64,000 nucleotides of DNA from Shewanella electrodiphila (GCF_023283985.1 NZ_JAKIKU010000001.1:774310-838309), one strand, 5' to 3'; counted from the first letter of the stretch, positions 9,685-20,173 are shown. Notes: generated from the sequence alone by a model not told the origin. Numbers and translations: made by a program.

Positions 9685-10209
9685 ATGAATTACTTTGAAT
9701 TATTTCAAATAACACCTTCCTTTGATATCGACACCGCCAACCTTGCAGAGCGCTACCGCGAGCTGCAAAGGGCGGTTCATCCCGATAAATTTGCTAACGA
9801 GTCAGAACAACAAAAGTTGTTGTCTGTGCAACGCACTGCGCAGGTAAATGACGGTTATCAAACGCTAAAAAATCCATTAAGACGTGCAGAGCACATGTTA
9901 AGTTTACGTGGCATTGATATAAGCCATGAAACGACGACAGTCAAAGATACTGCTTTTTTGATGCAGCAAATGGAATGGCGTGAATCCCTAGAAGATATTA
10001 AAGATAGTCAACAAGCTGATGAATTAATCGATGATTTATATCAGTCATTTGCTGGCTTTGAAAAGACACTTTCGCAATTACTTGCCACATTATTAGCAAC
10101 CGAATCAGATGAAAATAATTTATCTGCAGCGGATCAAATAAGAAAGCTAAAATTTATGGCAAAATTGCAGGATGAACTCGCAAGAGTCGAAGATTCATTA
10201 TTAGATTAA
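9685..10209 (+). CDS. hscB: Co-chaperone HscB (Hsc20)
   Basis: A 174-residue J-domain protein that delivers IscU to HscA and stimulates its ATPase. The HPD triad is at residues 32-34 (AVHPDKF). The C-terminal half (~85-174) is the three-helix domain that contacts IscU. It lies between iscA and hscA as in all ISC operons. Confidence 0.96.
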   Translation: MNYFELFQITPSFDIDTANLAERYRELQRAVHPDKFANESEQQKLLSVQRTAQVNDGYQTLKNPLRRAEHMLSLRGIDISHETTTVKDTAFLMQQMEWRESLEDIKDSQQADELIDDLYQSFAGFEKTLSQLLATLLATESDENNLSAADQIRKLKFMAKLQDELARVEDSLLD

Positions 10210-10283
10210 TTTCGCGCTGTTAATATAACAGCGCCTTTAAATTGTCTCTAATTGAGTCCAGACTAATAAATAATTGGAATACT

Positions 10284-12146
10284 ATGGCCCTCTTTCAAAT
10301 CGCTGAGCCCGGTCAAAGCGCCGCGCCTCATCAGCACCGCCTTGCTGTGGGTATCGATCTAGGTACAACAAATTCATTAGTTGCGGCTGTCAGAAGTGGT
10401 GAAGCACTGACTTTACCTGATGACAGTAATCAACATTCTTTACCTTCAGTTGTACATTATAGTGTCGACAGCATCGAAACAGGTTTAGCAGCCCAAGCAC
10501 TATCTGTAAAAGATCCGCAAAATACCATCGTTTCTGTTAAACGCTTTATGGGACGCAGTCTTGCTGATATTCAATCTGGCGAGCAACAACTCCCATATTC
10601 GCTGACTGCTAGTGATAATGGTCTACCTATTTTTAATACTGCTCAGGGCGCTGTTAACCCTGTGCAAGTTTCCGCTGAAATACTTAAACCTCTTATTAGC
10701 CGCGCTGAAAAAACATTAGGCGGAGATTTAGAAGGGGTTGTCATTACCGTACCAGCTTATTTTGATGACGCTCAGCGTCAAGGTACTAAAGATGCAGCAG
10801 AGCTTTTGGGTGTAAAAGTATTACGCTTATTGAATGAGCCTACTGCAGCAGCGATTGCTTATGGCTTAGACACCAAACAAGAAGGTGTGATTGCTATCTA
10901 TGATTTAGGTGGCGGTACATTTGATATTTCAATTTTACGTCTGAATCGTGGTGTATTTGAAGTATTAGCCACAGGTGGCGACTCTGCGCTAGGCGGTGAT
11001 GATTTTGACCACCTGTTGCAAGCGCACTTACAACGAGCTTTTGGACTGACTGAGCTTTCAGCTTCTTTGTCTCGTCAGCTTTTAATTGAGTCTCGTCGTG
11101 TCAAAGAGCAGTTAACCAATGCAGATACTTGTATTGCATCTGTTACGCTAGAAAATGGCGATACAGTTAATGCGGAAGTATCGAAAGCTGAATTTGAATC
11201 GTTAATTGCATCGCTTGTTAAAAAGACGATTGCAAGTTGTCGCCGTACATTACGTGATGCCGAAGTGACTGCAGATGACATCATTGAGACAGTCATGGTC
11301 GGTGGTTCGACTCGTGTACCATTAGTGCGTGAGCAAGTAGAAACCTTCTTTAAAAAGACTCCACTAACGTCAATTGACCCTGATCGTGTCGTTGCCATTG
11401 GCGCGGCAATCCAAGCTGATATTTTGGTAGGTAATAAGCCTGAGTCAGATTTATTATTATTGGATGTTATTCCACTGTCCCTTGGTATTGAAACCATGGG
11501 TGGCTTAATTGAAAAAGTGGTGACGCGCAATACCACAATTCCAGTGGCCCGTGCGCAAGAGTTCACAACATTTAAAGATGGCCAAACGGCAATGGCATTT
11601 CATGTAGTGCAGGGCGAACGTGAGCTAGTTGATGATTGTCGTTCATTAGCTCGCTTTACCTTAAATGGTATTCCTGCATTAGCGGCTGGCGCAGCGCACA
11701 TTCGAGTCACATTCCAGGTCGATGCGGATGGGTTACTGAGTGTGACAGCAATGGAAAAGTCCACTGAAGTGAAAACAACGATTCAGGTTAAACCGTCATT
11801 CGGTTTATCTGATACTGAAATTGCTACAATGCTAAAAGACTCAATGAAGCATGCGAAAGATGATATTACTCGTCGCATGTTAGCTGAGCAGCAAGTTGAG
11901 GCTTCAAGAGTTGTTGAAACCTTAAGTGCAGCACTTGCTAAAGATGCTGATTTATTAAACCCACAAGAACTTGCTGATATCAACGCTGCAATTGAACAGT
12001 TACAATTGACTGCTCAAGGTGATGATACTGACGCCATTGAAAAAGCGATTGAAGCATTAGATGCACAAACTCAAGAGTTTGCTAATCGTCGTATGGATAA
12101 TTCAATTCGAGCAGCACTGAAAGGTCAGTCTGTTGAAAATATATAG
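10284..12146 (+). CDS. hscA: Fe-S assembly chaperone HscA
   Basis: A 620-residue specialised Hsp70. The ATPase domain (~20-385) has [10 protein letters not shown], the [14 protein letters not shown] phosphate-2 loop and VGGSTRVP; the substrate-binding domain follows (~390-510) and then a helical lid. I chose the start [17 protein letters not shown], which matches E. coli HscA; an upstream in-frame ATG would add 14 residues. It binds the LPPVK motif of IscU and drives cluster release. The fdx gene follows 8 bp later. Confidence 0.96.
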   Translation: MALFQIAEPGQSAAPHQHRLAVGIDLGTTNSLVAAVRSGEALTLPDDSNQHSLPSVVHYSVDSIETGLAAQALSVKDPQNTIVSVKRFMGRSLADIQSGEQQLPYSLTASDNGLPIFNTAQGAVNPVQVSAEILKPLISRAEKTLGGDLEGVVITVPAYFDDAQRQGTKDAAELLGVKVLRLLNEPTAAAIAYGLDTKQEGVIAIYDLGGGTFDISILRLNRGVFEVLATGGDSALGGDDFDHLLQAHLQRAFGLTELSASLSRQLLIESRRVKEQLTNADTCIASVTLENGDTVNAEVSKAEFESLIASLVKKTIASCRRTLRDAEVTADDIIETVMVGGSTRVPLVREQVETFFKKTPLTSIDPDRVVAIGAAIQADILVGNKPESDLLLLDVIPLSLGIETMGGLIEKVVTRNTTIPVARAQEFTTFKDGQTAMAFHVVQGERELVDDCRSLARFTLNGIPALAAGAAHIRVTFQVDADGLLSVTAMEKSTEVKTTIQVKPSFGLSDTEIATMLKDSMKHAKDDITRRMLAEQQVEASRVVETLSAALAKDADLLNPQELADINAAIEQLQLTAQGDDTDAIEKAIEALDAQTQEFANRRMDNSIRAALKGQSVENI

Positions 12147-12154
12147 GTGATGAA

Positions 12155-12493
12155 ATGCCACAGTTAGTTTTTTTACCACATGAAGAGCTGTGTCCAGATG
12201 GCGCAGTTGTTGAAGCCGAAGTCGGTGAAACCATTTTAGACGTCGCGCTAAAAAATGGCATCCACATTGAGCATGCATGTGAAAAGTCGAATGCATGTAC
12301 TACTTGTCACTGTATTGTGCGTGAAGGCTTCGACCAACTTGAAGAAAGTGATGAGTTAGAAGATGACATGCTAGATAAAGCATGGGGCTTAGAGCCTGAA
12401 AGCCGTCTTTCTTGCCAGGCTAAAGTGGTTGATTGTGATTTAGTGATTGATATCCCTAAGTACACTGTCAACATGGTGTCTGAAGGGCACTAA
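12155..12493 (+). CDS. fdx: ISC-type [2Fe-2S] ferredoxin
   Basis: A 112-residue adrenodoxin-type ferredoxin. The cluster ligands are C42, C48 and C51 in HACEKSNACTTCHC and C87 in RLSCQA, the same positions as in E. coli Fdx. It donates electrons during cluster assembly. No iscX gene follows, unlike E. coli; a terminator lies 57 bp downstream and ends the operon. Confidence 0.97.
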   Translation: MPQLVFLPHEELCPDGAVVEAEVGETILDVALKNGIHIEHACEKSNACTTCHCIVREGFDQLEESDELEDDMLDKAWGLEPESRLSCQAKVVDCDLVIDIPKYTVNMVSEGH

Positions 12494-12549
12494 ACTAGTT
12501 TCAGGTACTGGCAACGTCCTATCGTTATTCAATAGGACAGTTTCATTGA

Positions 12550-12588
12550 GCAACGGTGTATGTGTTTTCATAGTCGTTGCTTTTTTTT
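12550..12588 (+). terminator. Terminator of the isc operon
   Basis: GCAACG (12550-12555) pairs with CGTTGC (12575-12580), followed by eight T residues. A second hairpin just upstream (GTCCTAT 12516-12522 with ATAGGAC 12532-12538) may assist. Confidence 0.75.
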
Positions 12589-12614
12589 GGAATTTTTTTA
12601 CTATTCTTTACGTC

Positions 12615-12678
12615 ATTATTCATAACCGCCTTCATTCAAAACCGCCTTAATTCATAGTCCCCCTTCATTCATAACCCC
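12615..12678. repeat. Degenerate ~16-bp tandem repeat, four copies
   Basis: Four imperfect copies based on TTCATTCATAACCGCC occur at 12615-12630, 12631-12646, 12647-12663 and 12664-12678, with single-base length changes in the last two. It lies in the gene-free stretch 12494-12840, which otherwise holds the isc terminator and the promoter region of the GFA gene. No function is visible. Confidence 0.75.
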
Positions 12679-12840
12679 TTCGATCGTTATTTTTAAGTTG
12701 GTTATTCTATTTATCTCCAAGCAATTTACTTATTTATCCATTGACACGATATTAAGTTGCAATGTTGGATCGATGTAACTACCTTATTTGTGAACCTAAG
12801 TTCGCAAATTAAGTTGGCACCATTTTATCTAGAGGACTAT

Positions 12841-13248
12841 ATGAACATCACCGGACATTGCCATTGTGGTGAGTTAGTTTTTACTGCCAAGGTTTTACCA
12901 GAAAAAGTTGTCATCTGTCATTGCACTGATTGCCAATTACTATCGGCTAGTGCTTTTAGGACGGTAGTGATGTCAGAAGTTGACGGTATGAATTTTATCA
13001 AAGGCACGCCAAAGGAATACATCAAAATTGCCGAAAGTGGCAATCAACGAGCCCAAGGTTTTTGTCAGCAATGTGGCTCAGCAATGTACGCCACTTCCGT
13101 TGGTGATAAGTCGAGGGTGTATGGAATTCGTTTAGGCGTTGTGGATCAAAGAAATGAATTAACGCCGGTTATGCAAATCTGGCATCGTTCAGCACAACCT
13201 TGGTTGAATACTTTACATGGCATAAGCACATTTTCAACAACACCATAA
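12841..13248 (+). CDS. GFA-domain (Gfa-like/CENP-V) zinc protein
   Basis: A 135-residue protein of the GFA superfamily, named for glutathione-dependent formaldehyde-activating enzymes. Zinc-ligand cysteines are visible in HCHCGELVF, VICHCTDCQ and FCQQCGSAMY, the usual arrangement of the fold. I chose the ATG at 12841, which has AGAGGA upstream and starts just before the first motif; the open frame extends further 5' without support. Most members are functionally uncharacterised. It leads a four-gene same-strand group with a RidA-like protein, an amidohydrolase and a TetR regulator. Confidence 0.85.
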   Translation: MNITGHCHCGELVFTAKVLPEKVVICHCTDCQLLSASAFRTVVMSEVDGMNFIKGTPKEYIKIAESGNQRAQGFCQQCGSAMYATSVGDKSRVYGIRLGVVDQRNELTPVMQIWHRSAQPWLNTLHGISTFSTTP

Positions 13249-13263
13249 TATTAAGGGATGACA

Positions 13264-13746
13264 ATGAAATTGATGGTCAGTTTATCTATTTTAGCGAGTT
13301 TTTATGTTAATGCTGTGCAGAGTTCTGAACAGAAAGTGCTGCCAGTAAATCTTGGTAGCTATTCAGAGGGTGAAGTTAGTTTTTTAAATACCCAGCAAGG
13401 TGACATGACCTTGCCATTTTCTGAAGGGGTGAAAGTCGGCGGGACTGTCTATTTATCTGGTCAAATAGGATTTAACCCTGAGACTAAGACCTTAGTTAAA
13501 GGTGGCATCGTTGCGGAAACTCAATCGACATTATTAGGCATTAAAGGGTCTTTAGGTCGAATGGGTTATGAAATGAAAGATGTGGTTAAGTGCACTGTGA
13601 TGCTTACGGATATTGAAGATTTCTCAGCATTTAATCAGGTATATAAGCAGCATTTTAGTTCCCCTTATCCCGCAAGAAGTACTATGGCAGTCAAAGGTCT
13701 CGCTCTTGGTGCCAGCATTGAAATTGAATGTATTGCTGCAAAATAA
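13264..13746 (+). CDS. RidA-family protein with a signal peptide
   Basis: A 160-residue protein whose C-terminal ~125 residues form a RidA (YjgF/YER057c) domain. The conserved arginine is in PARSTMAV and the late acidic residue in IEIECIA, positions that bind the carboxylate of enamine/imine intermediates. Unlike the cytoplasmic RidA enzyme it begins with a hydrophobic, signal-like segment (MKLMVSLSILASFYVNAVQS), so it is probably periplasmic. Of two ATG codons, 13264 fits the AAGGG ribosome-binding site better than 13258. It may act on products of the exported amidohydrolase encoded next, which is an inference from position. Confidence 0.82.
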   Translation: MKLMVSLSILASFYVNAVQSSEQKVLPVNLGSYSEGEVSFLNTQQGDMTLPFSEGVKVGGTVYLSGQIGFNPETKTLVKGGIVAETQSTLLGIKGSLGRMGYEMKDVVKCTVMLTDIEDFSAFNQVYKQHFSSPYPARSTMAVKGLALGASIEIECIAAK

Positions 13747-13838
13747 CATTAAAAATCACCCTTAATGTGAATCTAGATTTACATAAATCTGTTTGCACTA
13801 TATCATCTTGTTCAAAATATATTTGAATAAGGTTAAGG

Positions 13839-15242
13839 ATGAATCAATCTAAATTGTTTTGCACACTAGGTATGCTGCTTTACAGTATTTCTTTAAGTGC
13901 TGTGGCGAGTGGTTATATATCTTATGATCAACCTAAAATTGCAATTACCAATGTCAATATCATCGATGGCACTGGCAATAAAATTAAGGAAGCGCAAACT
14001 GTTGTTATTGAGGCTGGGAAAATTAAAACGATAATGGCTTCTGCTTCGACAACGATTGCAGAGGACGTCACTATCATCGATGGTAAGGGGAAAACCTTAA
14101 TTCCAGGCCTGATAATGATGCATGAGCATATGTTTTATCCCACCGGAAAAGCCCATTACACCGAAATGCTCCATAGCTTTCCCAAACTATACCTAGCTGG
14201 CGGTGCAACCACGGTAAGGACTGCTGGCACCACTTCACCTTATGGGGATTTAAATGTAAGAGATGCCATTAACTCAGGTGATACTATTGGGCCTGCTATG
14301 GATGTTACTGCACCGTATTTAAATGGTCCTGGGCTGCCAATTCTAAAACTCAAAGCGCTGCGGGATGCAGAAAATGCTAAGGCGATGATAGATTACTGGG
14401 TTTCTGAAGGGGTAACGTCATATAAAGCCTATATTAATATTCGTACAAAAGAGCTTGAAACAGTCATAGAGCAAGCGCATTTGCGGGATCATAAAGTGAC
14501 AGCACATCTTTGCTCTATAACTTATCGAGAAGCCGCTGAGATGGGAATCGATAACCTTGAACATGGTTTCTTTGCCGCAACTGATTTTGTTAAAGACAAA
14601 CAGAAAGATATGTGCCCAGAAGGGGCACATCAGTCATTAGTTGATTTAGATATTGATTCACCTGAGGTCAATGATCTCATTGCCTATTTAGTCGAAAAGA
14701 AAGTCGCTATTACTTCTACGCTAACTATTTATGAAACGTTCACAAAAGGGCGACCACAAGCTTACCCTTTAGCATTAGAAGCGCTCATTCCACAAGTTAG
14801 AGAGCAGTATCAAAATCGTTGGCTCACTATTTCTCAGCAAGAAGACGCTACTTGGCCAGTCGTGTTTAATAAAATGATGCAATTAGAAAAGAAGTTTGTT
14901 GCAGCTGGCGGCTTGTTGATGGCCGGAACGGACCCTACCGGCTATGGCGGGGTCGTTGCTGGATTTTCAAATCAACGTATGATTGAGCTACTTTATGAAG
15001 CAGGCTTTAGTGTAGAAGAAGTGATTAAAATCGCCACCTTGAATGCAGCAAACTATCTTAATAAGCAGCAAACTATTGGCTCAGTTGAGGTCGGTAAGAA
15101 TGCTGATCTCGTATTAATAAATGGTGATTTGAGTGTTGATATTAGTCGAATTCAAGACATGCCAGTGGTATTTAAAAATGGCATTGGCTATGACACTAAA
15201 AAAATCGTTGCTGATAATAAAGCGATAGTAGGGTTACATTAA
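13839..15242 (+). CDS. Exported metal-dependent amidohydrolase
   Basis: A 467-residue amidohydrolase-superfamily protein of the imidazolonepropionase/prolidase-like branch. A signal peptide (~1-24) ends near AVASG. The metal site residues are visible: HEH (H95, H97), a candidate carboxylated lysine K196 in SYKAYI, H223, H242 and the final aspartate D365 in AGTDPTG. This set fits a binuclear hydrolase of amide or peptide-like bonds, with the substrate unknown. It lies 92 bp behind the exported RidA-like gene. Confidence 0.85.
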   Translation: MNQSKLFCTLGMLLYSISLSAVASGYISYDQPKIAITNVNIIDGTGNKIKEAQTVVIEAGKIKTIMASASTTIAEDVTIIDGKGKTLIPGLIMMHEHMFYPTGKAHYTEMLHSFPKLYLAGGATTVRTAGTTSPYGDLNVRDAINSGDTIGPAMDVTAPYLNGPGLPILKLKALRDAENAKAMIDYWVSEGVTSYKAYINIRTKELETVIEQAHLRDHKVTAHLCSITYREAAEMGIDNLEHGFFAATDFVKDKQKDMCPEGAHQSLVDLDIDSPEVNDLIAYLVEKKVAITSTLTIYETFTKGRPQAYPLALEALIPQVREQYQNRWLTISQQEDATWPVVFNKMMQLEKKFVAAGGLLMAGTDPTGYGGVVAGFSNQRMIELLYEAGFSVEEVIKIATLNAANYLNKQQTIGSVEVGKNADLVLINGDLSVDISRIQDMPVVFKNGIGYDTKKIVADNKAIVGLH

Positions 15243-15368
15243 CTTAACAGCGCAGTAAATGACCTGTTGAATTAGAGTTTAGCCAGTAGAAATTGTATGA
15301 TGCTTAAGGTGACAATACACTGGAATTGTTACCTTGGTTTCCTCCCTGATTTCGAACTGGAAAAATGC

Positions 15369-16019
15369 ATGTCAGCCATAGATTTACGCCCAAAACAAAA
15401 ACGTAGCCAAGTGACTCATGATAAATTTCTGCAGTCTTTACAAGATGCATTAAAGGTTAAGTACTTTGAACATATCAGTATTAAAGAATTAGCTGAAGGC
15501 GCGGGGGTGTCGGTAGGGACGTTTTATCGTCGATTTGAGAACAAAGAAGCATTACTACCACTTCTATATGATGCATTTGGGAAAGAGCTTGGGCAGTGGA
15601 TTGAGGAAATGGAAGCAATTGAGTGCGACACGCTCGAGGAGCGAGTGATATCACTATGCGAGTCCACTTATACATTCCTTGACGATAGAAAAAGTGTATT
15701 TAGGACCATTCACCTAAATGCGCGGTTACATCCTGACACCATGTTTGCAAATCCTACTTTAGACAGAAATGAAGCGTATAGCCGCTTGTCTCATTTGCTA
15801 TTACAATCTGTTGATAGCAACGAGGCTGCTAATATTACATCAATAAAGCAGCAAGCTGCAGATATGGCGATATATATGATGATCAATGGCCTGCTTGATA
15901 AAATTCTGTATCCAAACCTGACACCAGCAATCGCTTGCTCAATGACACAGATGCAATTCGTGCAGCAATTACCTAAGATGTTACTTAACTACTTACAGCC
16001 AATTGTTAATCCAGGTTAA
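15369..16019 (+). CDS. TetR/AcrR-family transcriptional regulator
   Basis: A 216-residue regulator. The helix-turn-helix is at ~28-60 (ISIKELAEGAGVSVGTFYRRFENKEALL), and the remaining helical C-terminus is the ligand domain. I start at MSAIDLRPKQKRSQ because TetR proteins normally begin shortly before the HTH; an open frame extends to 15297 without a clear ribosome-binding site. It closes the GFA-RidA-amidohydrolase group and may control it. Confidence 0.82.
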   Translation: MSAIDLRPKQKRSQVTHDKFLQSLQDALKVKYFEHISIKELAEGAGVSVGTFYRRFENKEALLPLLYDAFGKELGQWIEEMEAIECDTLEERVISLCESTYTFLDDRKSVFRTIHLNARLHPDTMFANPTLDRNEAYSRLSHLLLQSVDSNEAANITSIKQQAADMAIYMMINGLLDKILYPNLTPAIACSMTQMQFVQQLPKMLLNYLQPIVNPG

Positions 16020-16087
16020 AGATTAATCTGCTGTTTTCCTCGTTTTCGATAAAGCGGTGCTGCAGCTACTTTTGTATAGTTGATTTG

Positions 16088-16115
16088 CTTGAGTTGAATC
16101 ACTTGAGTTGAATCA
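16088..16115. repeat. Perfect 14-bp tandem duplication
   Basis: CTTGAGTTGAATCA occurs twice back to back (16088-16101, 16102-16115), upstream of ndk. A TATAAT hexamer at 16198-16203 is the likely ndk -10 element, so the duplication lies well upstream of the promoter core. Confidence 0.85.
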
Positions 16116-16245
16116 CAATTTGACTAGAAGCTAAGTCACATGATGACATTTTGATTATGTGACACCATTAGCCCTATGCATCTAGGCGTAAATTTCGTAT
16201 AATCCGCGCGAATTTAAAAACCCTATATTAAGAAGGAAGCTTTTC

Positions 16246-16677
16246 ATGGCTATCGAACGTACTTTTTCTATCATTAAGCCTGATGCTGTTGCAAAAAACC
16301 ACATTGGCGCTATCTACAACCGTTTTGAAACTGCTGGCCTGAAAATCATCGCTTCTAAAATGGTTCACCTAAGCAAAGAACAAGCTGAAGGCTTCTACGC
16401 TGAGCACAGCGAACGTCCTTTCTTTGGTGCTTTAGTTGCATTCATGACTTCTGGTCCTATCATGGTTCAAACGCTTGAAGGCGAAAACGCTGTTCTAGCT
16501 CACCGTGAAATCTTAGGTGCTACTAACCCAGCTGAAGCTGCTGAAGGAACTATCCGTGCAGATTTCGCAGAAAGCATCGATGAGAACGCTGCTCACGGTT
16601 CTGATTCTGTAGCATCTGCTGAACGTGAAGTTGCTTACTTCTTCAGTGCTGAAGAGTTATGTGCACGTACTCGTTAA
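16246..16677 (+). CDS. ndk: Nucleoside diphosphate kinase
   Basis: A 143-residue enzyme that transfers the gamma-phosphate of ATP to nucleoside diphosphates through a phospho-histidine. The active-site H117 lies in NAAHGSDS, and the N-terminal [12 protein letters not shown] is canonical. AAGGAAG precedes the start. Codon choice looks strongly biased, as expected of an abundant protein. It is a single-gene unit with its own promoter and terminator. Confidence 0.98.
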   Translation: MAIERTFSIIKPDAVAKNHIGAIYNRFETAGLKIIASKMVHLSKEQAEGFYAEHSERPFFGALVAFMTSGPIMVQTLEGENAVLAHREILGATNPAEAAEGTIRADFAESIDENAAHGSDSVASAEREVAYFFSAEELCARTR

Positions 16678-16696
16678 TTCTTAATTGAATTAGATT

Positions 16697-16722
16697 AAAA
16701 GGAGCCATATGGCTCCTTTTTT
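16697..16722 (+). terminator. Terminator of ndk
   Basis: A perfect 10-bp stem (AAAAGGAGCC 16697-16706 with 16711-16720), a 4-base loop and a T run. Confidence 0.93.
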
Positions 16723-17419
16723 GTGTCTAAAAATTGCTGATAACTTTTCGATCTTCTACTCTAGCCCCAGTTCCGAGCTTGTAGGTGATTTATAGATTGG
16801 TTTTCTTTGTACTTCCAATCGACATCGAGGCTTTCTTATTACCAAATATGTGAATAAGTATTGCTTTTCTACCTGCTAAAAATTCAATTGTTGCAATCCT
16901 ATTCTAATCAGCTTGAGTAATTACTCTTTTTTAATCTGGCTGAATGTCGCTTATTTGTTAAATAATAAGCAAATTAAACTTCTAATTATTAATTTTATTG
17001 TGATTTTAAAATTATTTTTTTAATAATAATTGTTACTTAAGTTAATTTTTTGTTAATTAATTCGTGGCTTTAAGATCTATAATTTAACTTATTAATATTG
17101 GGGTTGGGTTGATTGGCTAATATTTGATCTGATTTAATCTTTTTAATAACTTAAAATTAACAAAAAATAATATTATATTTAACCTGGTGAGCTTGAAATT
17201 CGATAAGTGCTTGTTATATCTCGATTTAACAATAATTTAACACATGTTAATATTAAGTCTGTATCAATGTAATGATACTTGGTTATTAATTTGTAATAGA
17301 TGTTGACTATTGTCATTTTATTTAACAATAATGCTCTCGGTTGATTAAATAATTAACCTAAAAATAAAAAAATATAACGTCATGACTTTATGTTTGATTA
17401 TGACGAAGGGAGTTTAATA
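16723..17419 (+). promoter_or_regulatory. Long AT-rich leader upstream of the first TonB receptor
   Basis: About 700 bp with no credible gene. Close to the receptor lie two inverted repeats: TTAACA-CA-TGTTAA (17237-17250) and GTATCA-N6-TGATAC (17261-17278). Both have operator-like dimensions. No clear -35/-10 pair could be assigned because of the very high AT content. Confidence 0.4.
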
Positions 17420-20173
17420 ATGAGTTCATTATCTTTGACAGCTAAGGCAATCCGCCGTGGCTTTTTGACAATAGCAGCAACAACCGTTGCAACAGGTTCA
17501 GTTTTTTCAGGCAGTGTAATTGCTGAAGAAGCACAAGCTGAAAAAGTAGAAAGAATTGCGGTAACTGGTTCACGTATTAAACGTACCGATATGGAAACGG
17601 CTAGCCCAGTTACAGTGATCGATGCGTCAGCAATTATAGCATCAGGCGCTACATCTATTGATGATGTATTACAGAAGATGACTTCTTCTGGTGGCGCTAT
17701 GACAAATGCTGGTATCAATAATGGCTCTGGCGGTAACACAAATGTAAATTTACGTGGTTTAGGTGCTAATCGTACTCTAGTTCTTGTTAACGGCCGTCGT
17801 ATGATCGCTTCAGGTACAGGCGCTGCATCTTCAGTTGATTTGAACACTATTCCTGTTTCAATGATCCAACGTGTAGAAGTACTTAAAGATGGCGCTTCAG
17901 CTGTTTATGGTACTGATGCAATTGCTGGTGTTGTTAACGTCATTTTAAAGCGTGATTTTGATGGTTTTGAACTGAATGTTCAAACAGGTATGTCAGGTCA
18001 AGGCGACGCTGACGAATCAAGCATTGATTTCACTATGGGTAATACCTTCGATAAAGGTAACGTTGTCATCAACGCTCAGTACACCAAACGTGGTGACGCG
18101 AGCCAAGCAGATCGTGATTTCTCAGAATGTCCTATCGCTGAAGGTGCTGACGGCCTATATTGTGCCGGTTCTTCATACTCACAAGGTGGACACGTTTGGG
18201 GTGATAAAAACTTTAACATCGTAGGCACTGGTGTTGATGGCGCTTATGCTATCGGTGATTCTGGATTTTACGGTGAATATGTTGATGATGGTGAAGGCAA
18301 GGCTAAATTCCAGTATTTTGATGGAAAATCAGCAGCTGACTTAAGTGGTCGTGATGGTGAATACCATGACTTCACAAATGATGACCGTTATAACTATTCT
18401 GCAGACAGCTTCCTTTCAACGCCAATGGAGCGTTTGAATCTAAGCATGGCAGGTACTTACGAACTGTCAGACAACATTATGTTCTTCTCTGAAGCGATGT
18501 ACTCTAAGCGTTGGTCTGATCAACAAATGGCACCTCAGCCTATTTGGAACGCAGCAGCTTGGGAATACAAGCCAATGTCAGCTGGCGGTTTCATGACTGA
18601 CGATTTATTACCTTGGGTTCAAGCTGGCGAAGAAGTAAGCTATGGTCGTCGTATGGTTGAATCTGGTACTCGTAACTTTTCTCAGGTTGTTGACACTATT
18701 CGTTTAGTTGTTGGCCTTGAAGGAGAGTTCGAAAATGGTTGGACTTGGGATGCTTCTTACAACAAAGGTAAGAATGATTCAGTTGACACATTAGCAAACC
18801 TACACAACATCGGCTCTATCAATGATGCTGTTCAAGCTGGTGATTTTGACCCATTCCTACAGTCTTCTTGGATGGGTGATAGTATCTCTCCATTTGTTTA
18901 TACAGAAGTTAACGCAGGTGGTAGTGAACTGGATATCGCAGCTTTGTCACTTTCAGGCGACATCGTAGATTTACCAGCTGGTACCATGGGTTTTGCTGCG
19001 GGTTATGAATTCCGTAAAGAATCTGCATACTTCACTCCTGATTCATTAACTGCTCAAGGTCTTGCTAATGACCCACGTGTAGAAGCTACATCGGGTTCAT
19101 TTGATGTTAGTGAGTTTTACGCTGAATTAGCGATTCCTTTATTAAGTGACTTACCACTAGCTCAACAAGTTGATATGAGCGCTGCAATTCGTTACTTCGA
19201 TTACAGCACATTTGGTGATGACAGCACTTGGAAATTAGGTCTAACTTGGCGTTTATTTGATGACTTGATGGTTCGTGGTGTTCAATCTACCGCTTTCCGT
19301 GCACCAACTGTAGATGAATTATACGGTGGTAAGTCTCCATCTTTCGATCAAATTGTTCATCCAGCTACAGAGCAAACTCAGGCAGAAGTCACAGTAGGTG
19401 GTAATCCTAACCTTACTCCTGAAGAAGCTGATATCACAACTCTTGGTTTAGTTTATTCTCCAAGCTATGTTGAAGGCTTATCGTTAACTGTTGATTACTA
19501 CGATATTGCTATTACAAATACAATTACTTCAGTTGATTCAAACTATGTTGCTAACCAGTGTTTAGATGCTAATGGCAATAAGATCAATGAAGGTACTGCT
19601 CTTTGTCAGTCAGCGAATATCTCGATTGATAACACAGGTCGTATTGCATTTGATAATGGTTTGCAAAACATTGGTGAAACCAACACTTCTGGTTTTGATA
19701 TCAACCTTGCTTATACTTTCGAAGGCTTAGGTTTAGATTGGAAAGCAGGTCTTGATACTTCTATCTTAGATACATACGAAGAATTTGACCAAGATGGCAA
19801 TGCAGTTGATTACACTGGCTACATCACTGGTGGTGTAGGTGCATATGCTGAGTTAAAAACTAACTTTAACTTAACTGCATCAGGTGACGATTGGTCAGCG
19901 ACTTATGAAGCTCGTTACATTGACGGTATGGATTCATTCGCTTGTAAAGATGATCCAAGTGAGTGTTACGCGCCTTCTGTTGACTCAATTGTTTACCACG
20001 ATATCTCAGCATCTTACGACATCAACGAAACAGTTAGATTGTCAGGTGGTGTGAATAACGTATTAGATGAAGAGCCTCCTTACTACACAGGTAATAACGA
20101 TTCGAATACCGATCCGTACACTTATGATGTATTAGGTCGTTACTTCTTCGTTCGTGCTAGCGTGAAGTTCTAA
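17420..20173 (+). CDS. TonB-dependent outer-membrane receptor (paralogue 1)
   Basis: A 917-residue TonB-dependent receptor. The signal peptide (~1-36) begins MSSLSLTAKAIRRGFL and ends near VIAEE. A TonB-box-like VERIAVTGSRIKR is followed by the plug domain (~55-175; LRGLGANRTLVLVNGRR, VEVLKDGASAVYGTDAIAGVVN) and a beta-barrel ending in an aromatic terminal strand (FFVRASVKF). The start at 17420 has AAGGGAG 7 nt upstream; ten extra in-frame codons upstream lack support. The substrate is unknown. It resembles the neighbouring receptor over its whole length, which suggests tandem duplication. Confidence 0.92.
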   Translation: MSSLSLTAKAIRRGFLTIAATTVATGSVFSGSVIAEEAQAEKVERIAVTGSRIKRTDMETASPVTVIDASAIIASGATSIDDVLQKMTSSGGAMTNAGINNGSGGNTNVNLRGLGANRTLVLVNGRRMIASGTGAASSVDLNTIPVSMIQRVEVLKDGASAVYGTDAIAGVVNVILKRDFDGFELNVQTGMSGQGDADESSIDFTMGNTFDKGNVVINAQYTKRGDASQADRDFSECPIAEGADGLYCAGSSYSQGGHVWGDKNFNIVGTGVDGAYAIGDSGFYGEYVDDGEGKAKFQYFDGKSAADLSGRDGEYHDFTNDDRYNYSADSFLSTPMERLNLSMAGTYELSDNIMFFSEAMYSKRWSDQQMAPQPIWNAAAWEYKPMSAGGFMTDDLLPWVQAGEEVSYGRRMVESGTRNFSQVVDTIRLVVGLEGEFENGWTWDASYNKGKNDSVDTLANLHNIGSINDAVQAGDFDPFLQSSWMGDSISPFVYTEVNAGGSELDIAALSLSGDIVDLPAGTMGFAAGYEFRKESAYFTPDSLTAQGLANDPRVEATSGSFDVSEFYAELAIPLLSDLPLAQQVDMSAAIRYFDYSTFGDDSTWKLGLTWRLFDDLMVRGVQSTAFRAPTVDELYGGKSPSFDQIVHPATEQTQAEVTVGGNPNLTPEEADITTLGLVYSPSYVEGLSLTVDYYDIAITNTITSVDSNYVANQCLDANGNKINEGTALCQSANISIDNTGRIAFDNGLQNIGETNTSGFDINLAYTFEGLGLDWKAGLDTSILDTYEEFDQDGNAVDYTGYITGGVGAYAELKTNFNLTASGDDWSATYEARYIDGMDSFACKDDPSECYAPSVDSIVYHDISASYDINETVRLSGGVNNVLDEEPPYYTGNNDSNTDPYTYDVLGRYFFVRASVKF

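Noticed and set aside
12447..12650. 67-codon plus-strand frame overlapping the end of fdx
   Set aside because: It runs through the isc terminator hairpin, has no ribosome-binding site and overlaps fdx in another frame.
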